From contig VSOA01000124.1 of NCBI GenBank assembly GCA_009774585.1, positions 1 through 10,156 on the forward strand: DNA of 10,156 nucleotides, in the 5' to 3' direction. Shown here piece after piece: positions 1 through 6,332 of the stretch. Made by a program: the position numbers and the translations under genes. The stretch comes from Lachnospiraceae bacterium (GTDB lineage: Bacteria > Bacillota > Clostridia > Lachnospirales > Lachnospiraceae). Numbering within the stretch: position 1 is the first letter of the stretch; every line of letters begins with the position of its first letter. The notes under the pieces are model-generated. The model was not told where the DNA came from. It ran no database searches and saw only the letters and a program-made list of their open reading frames with translations.

Positions 1-144
1 TCATAGATGGTATCATTCCCGTCCCCGAGGTTGAAGATGTACGTGTCATTCCCATAGCCGCCTTCCAGTCGGTCATTCCCGGTCCCGCCTATCAGGATAT
101 CGTCACCGTCTTCTCCGTAGAGGCTGTCATTCCCGTTCTCTCCA
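1..144 (-). repeat. Second copy of RTX-block direct repeat
   Basis: This stretch matches 517-660 with about two differences in 144 bases, at an offset of 516 bases (172 codons, in frame). It encodes the RTX nonapeptides YGENGNDSL through EGGYGNDTY and continues past the window edge, so the true length is unknown. Identity at synonymous sites points to recent duplication or gene conversion rather than selection on protein alone. Confidence 0.9.
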
Positions 145-3100
145 TAGATCGTGTCGTTCCCGGCTCCGCCTCTCACCGTGTCGTCTCCGTCTCCGGCATA
201 GAACGTCTCATTCTGGTCATAGCCGTAGGCTGTACCGTAGCCGTTCATCGTGTCCGCAGAATCCGTTCCATACCGCACCTTCAGCATCTCTTCCATGTCC
301 TCCACCGTCAGCACTGTCCCGTCCGCGAACTCGATGTTCTCCACGAAGCACCGGCCGTCATTGTAATAGTACGCATTCTGCACTGTCACACTGTCGTTCT
401 CACCGTAATCGATCACGAGGCTGCTCCCTTCCCGTCTGAGCCTTATGTCCTCTGCCTTTACTCCCTCGCCGAACACGATACGGTCATTCTTTCCCCCTGT
501 CTGGCTGTACTCATAGTCATAGATGGTATCATTCCCGTCCCCGAGGTTGAAGATGTACGTGTCATTCCCATAGCCGCCTTCCAGTCGGTCATTTCCGGTC
601 CCGCCTATCAGGATATCGTCACCGTCTTCTCCATAGAGGCTGTCATTCCCGTTCTCTCCAAAAAGGAAGTCATTTCCATTATTTCCACGTAGTATATCGT
701 TACCTGCTCCTCCAAACAAAACATCCATAGACACTGTTCCTGATAATGTATCATTTTCTTCTGTTCCAAGATAACTATTTACAACATAGGTATCCGCAAT
801 TACTTTGATATAATCCGGCTTATTAATATATCCCGTAAAGTAATCTATGAAATTCTTTTTATTGCTTACATTGATTGATGCAACGTATCTTCCCATCTCG
901 GCAACGACTTCCGACATGTCATTCCCTTTCTCCACACATACGGATACAAATGCATTAAACACGTCTGTATTCAGATATCTGCCGCCATTCTCGTCCTCTG
1001 TCCAGAATACCATCCCCATATAATCAGCAAGCTGGGTCTGTGCATTCAACATACTGTAATATGCATTATAGATATCCGCATAAATGCCTTTTAAGATTGG
1101 AGCTGCTGTATTTACGGGATTTCTGCCTCCTGTGCCGACAAAGTCTCTTCCCATAAACTGTTCTATGACAGTCAGCTTCTGTGCATCAAAAGAACTGCCC
1201 CTGCTACCTGTTGCCACATGTTCCGCGCCAGTAATAAAATAAAGGATTTTCGTTACAAGTTCTTCCTTTTCCTGCCTTGATGACGACTTAACAAACTGTT
1301 CTACATACCCCTTCAAAGTCCCGGTCCCGTCAAGCTGCATCAATGTATGGAGAGATGCAATACTTCCGATGGAATGAATATCCGGCAGCCCTGCTATTTC
1401 CTCTGAAACCGCTATCTTATCCTTCTCCACGGTATTGTAGCTTTCAGAATCAAAGTTAAACTCACCTATCTTAATAGTCGTCCCATTTTTATAGTTTATA
1501 TTTGCAGTCAGACGACCGTCTTCAACGGATGTAGAAAGTGAGATATTGTCAATCCCTAAATCGCCAAGCGAATACAGTTCGTCCTCTTGGCTGATACCAT
1601 CACCGTTCTTATCCTGCCAGACCTTAAGCTTATCAAACACTTCATCATTTTCGTCTATGAATCCATCTCCATTCAAATCATACTGTGCCAGTGCCTCAAA
1701 CCCGCTCTTCGCCTTGCTTCCATCTGCAAGTGTCGTAGATGTCCCAAACAGTTCTGAGCCATCGTTAATGATACCATCACCATTTAAGTCAATAGCAAGC
1801 AGAGCGTCATCTGCTGCTACCCACTCCGTCTTCTCAACAAGCCCTCTGGCATCTTCATCAAAGTACACGCCGTCCTTCACAGACAGCAGTTCAAAACCAT
1901 CGCCGTCAAGGTCTATGACAAGAGGGTCATAACGGATAACGGTGCTGGCATCAGCATAGTTTGCATCCTCATATCCAAACAAATCACATATCACATCTCC
2001 GATGAAATCACCGACATTCTCTCCTATAATACTTCCTACGATACCACCAACAACACCAGCAAATATCATGACCGGCGCACCAATCGTAGCACCTACAGCA
2101 AGACCGATTCCGCCGACAACCGCTGTAAAGAGGCTACTTCCCGCCATAGAGCCTAACGTTGTTGCCATGTATGACATAAATTCTTTACAGCCGGTTTTAT
2201 AATTGCCACGTTTATATTCTTCCCATGTATTGTGAAGTTCTTCTCCAATTTCTATCACAAGCATAATATTATCCGCAGAATCAGCTAATTTAAATATTTT
2301 GTTTTTAGAAATGGCGAAATATGTCCCTTCCGGTCCGTCAATGACTCTACATCCATTGGCAATTGCATCTTCAACAGAATTAATCCCCGGCACATCAACC
2401 CTTATTCTGGTTCCATCAGCCAAAGTTTCCGTGATTTTTCCGCCGGTTTCAATACTATACTTGCCTAAATCAAGTGATTTTCTTCCGGATATATCAAGAA
2501 TATCATCCGAATTATGTAACAGGATTTGCGCCAGTTCCCTGTCGCTGTTCCGTGACAGATTTTTAAGCGCATCACGGCTCTCCACCGGTAGCGTATCACC
2601 CAATGCTCCGAGAATATCATCTATACTGTTCGATGATGGCGAAACAATGTTATTGTTTGCCAATAATGTATCAATGAGGTTGACTGCACCTTCTGTCTCT
2701 CTGCCCACAATCTTTACTGCATTGCCTTCTCCGCAGTAATATATATCTTTTAATACCGAAATCTCACTTGCCTTGATTGCATCACAAACATAAGATACTT
2801 CCTTCCCCGAAGGAGCAGCGCAATATATATCATAAAATACATTCTTATCAATGCCATTGATTGTATGGATTTTCTTATTATCCAGAAGTGCTTCAAATTC
2901 TGTTCTGCTGAAACAATTTTCAATGCGATCACCCGACAGCAATGTATTTACATTTGAGCATTCCAAATTTTTGACATAATTGGCAGAAAAGAAATCATTA
3001 AAAGCTTGTACAGTTGTTCCATCAGACAGCTTAATATCTCCATTCGCGATTCCATTATTTATAGTTCCATCATAAATATTAATGAAATTATCACCTGTTA

Positions 3101-3467
3101 AATTTTTATCTCGTAGTTTAGTTGATACTGCACCCATAAATCCCGGATCATTAAATAGTTTTCCCGCTTCAGTGCTTGAAATATAACCATATGCACCATT
3201 CGATGAATCAACAATTCCATCAACAACTTGATATGCTCTCGTTGTACCATCCGCATTAACCCCTCCGAAATAGACAAAACCTTCTGCGCCTTTTTGAATT
3301 TCAAAGGAAAAATTTTTTTCAACAAAATAATAAATATTTTGAATGGTCTCAGCATCGCCTGAACCAACTAATTGGTCCATAATTATTTCCCAATCCTCTA
3401 TTATTGTTTCGCCGCCACTTATAATGACTTTTTTAACCTGTTGGATCGCTTCATCAAATTCACTCAT
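1..3467 (-). CDS. FrpC-like RTX calcium-binding exported protein, 3' end outside window
   Basis: I translated this frame by hand from the ATG at 3467. It stays open for 1155 codons to the window edge, so the C-terminus and secretion signal are not seen. Residues 1-430 match nothing I recognise. Residues 431-497 are hydrophobic and glycine-rich. Y513-D514-P515 opens a stretch rich in DxDGDG/DxNGDG loops (D519, D560, D597, D619), with GWVSADD-like and SELFG-like motifs. From memory this closely resembles the self-processing module of Neisseria FrpC, which cleaves its own Asp-Pro bond when Ca is present. About residues 905-984 hold GGxGNDxL RTX nonapeptides, followed by an HCBP-related domain (about 985-1085) and a second RTX block. 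A predicted T1SS substrate encoded with hlyB and hlyD. The start is backed by AAGGGGG (3478-3484) and a TAATG overlap with the upstream gene. Most of the gene is AT-rich, but the last 660 bases are GC-rich. The RTX call is firm; a toxin role is inferred. Confidence 0.93.
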   Translation of the reverse strand, partial: MSEFDEAIQQVKKVIISGGETIIEDWEIIMDQLVGSGDAETIQNIYYFVEKNFSFEIQKGAEGFVYFGGVNADGTTRAYQVVDGIVDSSNGAYGYISSTEAGKLFNDPGFMGAVSTKLRDKNLTGDNFINIYDGTINNGIANGDIKLSDGTTVQAFNDFFSANYVKNLECSNVNTLLSGDRIENCFSRTEFEALLDNKKIHTINGIDKNVFYDIYCAAPSGKEVSYVCDAIKASEISVLKDIYYCGEGNAVKIVGRETEGAVNLIDTLLANNNIVSPSSNSIDDILGALGDTLPVESRDALKNLSRNSDRELAQILLHNSDDILDISGRKSLDLGKYSIETGGKITETLADGTRIRVDVPGINSVEDAIANGCRVIDGPEGTYFAISKNKIFKLADSADNIMLVIEIGEELHNTWEEYKRGNYKTGCKEFMSYMATTLGSMAGSSLFTAVVGGIGLAVGATIGAPVMIFAGVVGGIVGSIIGENVGDFIGDVICDLFGYEDANYADASTVIRYDPLVIDLDGDGFELLSVKDGVYFDEDARGLVEKTEWVAADDALLAIDLNGDGIINDGSELFGTSTTLADGSKAKSGFEALAQYDLNGDGFIDENDEVFDKLKVWQDKNGDGISQEDELYSLGDLGIDNISLSTSVEDGRLTANINYKNGTTIKIGEFNFDSESYNTVEKDKIAVSEEIAGLPDIHSIGSIASLHTLMQLDGTGTLKGYVEQFVKSSSRQEKEELVTKILYFITGAEHVATGSRGSSFDAQKLTVIEQFMGRDFVGTGGRNPVNTAAPILKGIYADIYNAYYSMLNAQTQLADYMGMVFWTEDENGGRYLNTDVFNAFVSVCVEKGNDMSEVVAEMGRYVASINVSNKKNFIDYFTGYINKPDYIKVIADTYVVNSYLGTEENDTLSGTVSMDVLFGGAGNDILRGNNGNDFLFGENGNDSLYGEDGDDILIGGTGNDRLEGGYGNDTYIFNLGDGNDTIYDYEYSQTGGKNDRIVFGEGVKAEDIRLRREGSSLVIDYGENDSVTVQNAYYYNDGRCFVENIEFADGTVLTVEDMEEMLKVRYGTDSADTMNGYGTAYGYDQNETFYAGDGDDTVRGGAGNDTIYGENGNDSLYGEDGDDILIGGTGNDRLEGGYGNDTYIFNLGDGNDTIY
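517..660 (-). repeat. First copy of RTX-block direct repeat
   Basis: Partner of 1-144. Similarity stops at 660/661, where the base composition also changes from GC-rich to AT-rich while the RTX nonapeptide reading continues (FGGAGNDIL, RGNNGNDFL). It encodes about residues 936-984 of the RTX protein. Confidence 0.9.
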
Positions 3468-3934
3468 TATACTTCTTCCCCCTTATATGTAAATACAAAA
3501 TTATACTTCCAAGTTCTTGCAATTGCTAAACGACAAAAATTCTCTTCGTATTTTGAAATCATTGATTTTAAAATATCCAGCAACTCCCTTTTATTTTCAC
3601 TTTCTTCTATAAAGTTTTGCTTTAATATATTGATCTTCATATAGCGATGCTTAATCCCATCTATTTCATTATCCTTTACATCTTTACATTCAAATTCAAA
3701 CAAATAATAATCATTTCCTTCGACAAACAAATATGTGAACCCCTTTACTCCTAAGCTTACATCATCATGCCTAGGCATAAACGCTTGACAAAAAAGAAGT
3801 GACTCATCCATACTTGTCACAAAATTAACTCTTTCTGCCTTAAAGACTTTGCCATATCCATACGGGTCATGTATCTCCCAGCTGTCAATCTCCTTACATC
3901 TTTCTTCACTTATCTTTCTGTACTCAAATTCCAT
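3467..3934 (-). CDS. Small unrecognised protein coupled to RTX gene (candidate partner or immunity protein)
   Basis: Encodes 155 residues beginning MEFEYRKISEERC. The ATG at 3934 is chosen because AAGGGAAG (3941-3948) sits 6 bases upstream. An in-frame ATG at 3976 would add 14 residues but has no visible ribosome binding site. The protein is charged and mixed alpha/beta in character, rich in Phe, Tyr, Lys and Glu, with no signal peptide, lipobox or membrane segment, so it is probably cytoplasmic. I recognise no family and see no convincing similarity to the HlyC acyltransferase. Its stop overlaps the RTX start as TAATG, implying coupled translation and matched amounts. Codon use is strongly AT-rich (one 60-base line at 3541 has 17 G+C), like the 5' part of the RTX gene and unlike the gene upstream. 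The context suggests an immunity, chaperone or binding partner for the RTX N-terminus. This is inference only. Confidence 0.8.
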   Translation of the reverse strand: MEFEYRKISEERCKEIDSWEIHDPYGYGKVFKAERVNFVTSMDESLLFCQAFMPRHDDVSLGVKGFTYLFVEGNDYYLFEFECKDVKDNEIDGIKHRYMKINILKQNFIEESENKRELLDILKSMISKYEENFCRLAIARTWKYNFVFTYKGEEV

Positions 3935-4005
3935 AATCTTCTTCCCTTCTTTTGATTTTATTGAAACAAATACCATCTGCTATATTCGCCTTTCACGCAC
4001 TATTC

Positions 4006-4053
4006 TCATTCTACTATAGCCGCATATCTACCGTCCATAATTTTCCCCTCCTT
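4006..4053 (-). other. Ten-codon ORF with ideal ribosome binding site
   Basis: AAGGAGGGG (4045-4053) lies 6 bases before an ATG at 4038, which opens only MDGRYAAIVE and a TGA at 4006. It overlaps the last codons of the 330-residue gene in another frame. It may be the surviving start of a gene cut off at the composition boundary, a reinitiation leader, or chance: purine-rich codons for REGGEN necessarily look like an SD site. Confidence 0.3.
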
Positions 4054-5020
4054 CCCCTCTCACTTCCATCTTCCGCCTCAGCCTCTCCACATGCTCCTTC
4101 TTCACCCCGTCAAAATACCCACGCACCCACGCATACTGTTCTTCCTTTTCCAGATGACAGCACGCCGTGCCCGAGAACAGGCATGTGAGCAGCCGTTCGT
4201 ATATCCCAATATCGAAATGTGCGATATCCGGATTTTCCTCCGCGAACAGTGCCGGACAGTACCGCCTTACCAGCGCCGCACTGTAATACAGAATCATGTA
4301 CCTGTCGAAACGGTATTCCCCGAAACACTGTAAGAGCAGCCGCGCATACAGCGATATGTCCGTCCGGTACAGGGAATCTAGCAGCGCGTACACCGTGCCG
4401 AGCTTATGTTCCGGTCTGTCCGATACGAACCAGTCCGCCACATCCCGCACATATCCATAGGCATAGATATCTTCCCACAGATTCTTGTCCCATGCGGTAT
4501 TGAAATCGCTGGTGAGCACATATTCCATCAGGGCAACCGTATCTTCTATCCCGCCTTTCACATTTTTCAGGCGGCAGGCATAGATGCAGTGTTCCGGTAT
4601 GCTGATTGGGATCACATCAACGATTTCCTCGATTGCGCTGTATGCGAATCTATTCTGGTTATCCACGAGGCGCTGTTCTTTCCTGCCACAGCCGCCCTCG
4701 CAGTCCGAGAACACAGGCTGATGTGGGAATAAGAAGATGCCGAATTTATGCACCAGCGACGGATAGCACGCCAGATACTTTTCATAGACAAGCCCTGTCT
4801 CACCGATAACCTGTTCCCCTTCCGTCATCTTAATCTGTTCCCGATCCGACAGATGGTTTCTGTAGACAATGCCGCTCCCTTTATAGTAGATTCCCTTTTC
4901 CGAAAAGCCGCCTCTCCTTGCCGGAATCGGCATGATCCGTTCCGGCAGCCTGATCTCGTCAAGCTTATTTCCCTTTACATCATAAACCGGGACTCTGTCC
5001 GTACTTTCTATCTGCTCCAT
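4028..5020 (-). CDS. Unrecognised 330-residue protein in type I secretion/RTX locus
   Basis: Encodes 330 residues beginning MEQIESTDRVPVYD. GGAG at 5027-5030, 6 bases upstream, supports the ATG. There is no signal peptide or membrane helix, so it is predicted cytoplasmic. The N-terminal third is basic and mixed (RIMPIPARRGGF near 28-39). The middle carries a cysteine pair, SDCEGGCGRK, near residues 105-114. The C-terminal half is helical, acidic and aromatic-rich (WEDIYAYGYVRDVADWF, LLDSLYRTDISLYARLLLQCFGEY), ending in a charged tail. I recognise no family. It is in line with hlyD (160-base gap) and the 155-residue gene (93-base gap), so co-transcription is likely. Its composition is close to that of hlyB and hlyD (29 G+C in the 60-base line at 4201), so it appears to belong with the exporter rather than the AT-rich cassette. 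Possible roles include chaperone, modifying factor or export accessory, none shown by sequence. Confidence 0.85.
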   Translation of the reverse strand: MEQIESTDRVPVYDVKGNKLDEIRLPERIMPIPARRGGFSEKGIYYKGSGIVYRNHLSDREQIKMTEGEQVIGETGLVYEKYLACYPSLVHKFGIFLFPHQPVFSDCEGGCGRKEQRLVDNQNRFAYSAIEEIVDVIPISIPEHCIYACRLKNVKGGIEDTVALMEYVLTSDFNTAWDKNLWEDIYAYGYVRDVADWFVSDRPEHKLGTVYALLDSLYRTDISLYARLLLQCFGEYRFDRYMILYYSAALVRRYCPALFAEENPDIAHFDIGIYERLLTCLFSGTACCHLEKEEQYAWVRGYFDGVKKEHVERLRRKMEVRGEGGENYGR

Positions 5021-5034
5021 GTTTTACTCCATTT

Positions 5035-5094
5035 CTGCGCTGCTTTTTGCGCATAAACGAGTTTGTGGCCAGCAGCGCGCAGACACAAATCTCG
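5035..5094 (-). promoter_or_regulatory. Interleaved inverted repeats with pseudoknot topology ahead of the 330-residue gene
   Basis: On the transcribed strand four arms occur in the order A1-B1-A2-B2. A1 (5084-5094, CGAGATTTGTG) pairs with A2 (5058-5067, CACAAACTCG) with one bulged A. B1 (5071-5078, GCGCTGCT) lies in the A loop and pairs perfectly with B2 (5037-5044, AGCAGCGC). B2 ends six bases before the GGAG of the next gene. This could be an RNA switch or translational control element. It could equally be a dispersed intergenic repeat of the host genome. The pairing is seen; function is inferred. Confidence 0.4.
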
Positions 5095-5095
5095 C

Positions 5096-5119
5096 GATTG
5101 AAAATTTTAATTTTCAATC
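5096..5119. repeat. Perfect AT-rich inverted repeat
   Basis: GATTGAAAATT (5096-5106) is the exact reverse complement of AATTTTCAATC (5109-5119), giving 11-base arms around two bases. It lies in the hlyD to 330-residue gene gap, right next to the interleaved repeats. No U-tract follows on the minus strand, so it is not a standard terminator. It may be an RNA processing hairpin or part of the same repeat element. Confidence 0.6.
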
Positions 5120-5180
5120 TTTACCTCTTTTCTTGCTGCTTTATCGCTCGTAATACACATTCTAATTTTCAGTCACATTT

Positions 5181-6293
5181 CTACTTCTCTTTCAGACTGT
5201 TCTGCAATCCGTCCACAAAAGGTTCCATGAAATAATCAAGCACCGTCCTTGTCCCGACGATGATGTCGCATGTTCCTTCCATGCCGGTCCTTAAGTCTTC
5301 CGGAAGGTTTTCTACCCGGATTCCTACTTCATAGACTGCCCCGATTCCGTCTATATTGAGGGCGATATCTCCCACGGTCACAATCGTCCCTTTCATATAT
5401 TCGTTTTCCGTGTCGCGGTAAGCGGCAATCCGCACGCTGACGGTATCACCGCTATGAATCTGACCGATATCTTCATCCGGTACATAGGCGGTAAAGAGGT
5501 TTTCTTTCTCCTGCGGGATAAGATAGCCGATACGCTCACCGGCTTCCACCAGCATCCCCTGCGAGGTCATGGACATCTGGGTAACCTGACCGTCCGCAGG
5601 CGCCTTTACCGTGTAGCGTTCCAGTTTCTCTTCCGCATTCCGGAGACTGATTTCGGCGCTGTATATCTTCACATCCAGCGTGTTGATATTCTGCAGAATA
5701 TTCAACTTGTGCTGTTTCGCGTAAACCGCTTTTTCCTCATCATCCTCTATCCTATCCAATTCTTCTTGATACACAGTATTCTCGAGAAGAATTGCATCCG
5801 CCAGAGAAGCGTATTCACCATATAGTGAGGTATCTGTCGTATAGGGTTCTTCGCTGTCCTCGTTGTCCTTGGCACACAGGTCCTCATATATCCTGCCATA
5901 CATCTCGCGCTGAATCCGCAGGACTTCCAGATTATGCCTGCATTCCTCCACATCGAGCGCCGCTTCGGTATCCTCCAGTACGGCAATCACCTCACCTGCC
6001 CTGACATGACTCCCATCCGACACCTCCATCCGCTCAATCCTGCCTCCGTATGCGCTGTCGAGCGTGATCAAGCCTCCCTCCGGCATGGCGGCTCCCGCAG
6101 CGGTCACCGCAATGTCAACTTTCCAGAGGGCAGCCCATACAATGGCGGTGGCAATCAGCGCAATCGTTAGGAAAAGGATGACATCCGCCAGTCTGTTTGC
6201 CGGACGTTCTATGATTTCTATCATCGAAGGAAGAAAGTCGTATTTCAGCTTTTTATCACGGAGTCCCAGTCTTTTACGTAAATAGTTGTCCAT
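5181..6293 (-). CDS. hlyD: HlyD-family T1SS membrane fusion (adaptor) protein
   Basis: Encodes 370 residues from the ATG at 6293, preceded at 9 bases by AGGTG. A GTG at 6305 would add four residues, but the spacing there is poor. Residues 1-35 are basic and cytoplasmic (MDNYLRKRLGLRDKKLKYDF). One membrane helix lies at about 36-56. A first lipoyl-like half motif follows (about 80-108, GGRIERMEVSDGSHVRAGE), then a helical hairpin (about 112-225) rich in Glu, Leu and Arg. The second lipoyl half (about 226-258, APADGQVTQM) and a beta-barrel region (DEDIGQIHSGDTVSVRI, GMEGTCDIIVG) complete the fold. The order is classic for HlyD, but E. coli HlyD has 478 residues, and the missing length is mostly hairpin, the part that reaches TolC. 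It starts 39 bases after the hlyB stop and should work with HlyB to export the RTX protein. The family call is sure; the substrate is inferred. Confidence 0.95.
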   Translation of the reverse strand: MDNYLRKRLGLRDKKLKYDFLPSMIEIIERPANRLADVILFLTIALIATAIVWAALWKVDIAVTAAGAAMPEGGLITLDSAYGGRIERMEVSDGSHVRAGEVIAVLEDTEAALDVEECRHNLEVLRIQREMYGRIYEDLCAKDNEDSEEPYTTDTSLYGEYASLADAILLENTVYQEELDRIEDDEEKAVYAKQHKLNILQNINTLDVKIYSAEISLRNAEEKLERYTVKAPADGQVTQMSMTSQGMLVEAGERIGYLIPQEKENLFTAYVPDEDIGQIHSGDTVSVRIAAYRDTENEYMKGTIVTVGDIALNIDGIGAVYEVGIRVENLPEDLRTGMEGTCDIIVGTRTVLDYFMEPFVDGLQNSLKEK

Positions 6294-6332
6294 ACAAGGA
6301 GGCACCTGCCTTTCTCTTATTCTGCATCTCTC

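Noticed and set aside
1..660. Regular short repeats resembling a CRISPR array or minisatellite
   Set aside because: They fall in frame as glycine/aspartate RTX nonapeptides within an open coding frame, so coding repetition explains them.
1546..2739. Plus-strand open frames opposite the RTX gene
   Set aside because: Low-complexity Ser/Pro-rich translations without ribosome sites, antisense to a continuous, domain-bearing minus-strand frame.
3467..3934. HlyC-type toxin acyltransferase
   Set aside because: Similar size and position invite the idea, but I could match none of the HlyC sequence patterns I remember.
4091..5056. Several plus-strand and alternative-frame open frames over the 330-residue gene
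   Set aside because: Cys/Arg/Pro-rich shadow translations with no starts supported by SD sites; the minus-strand frame has a good start and sensible composition.
5096..5119. Rho-independent terminator after hlyD
   Set aside because: The stem is almost all A-T and no T-run follows on the minus strand.
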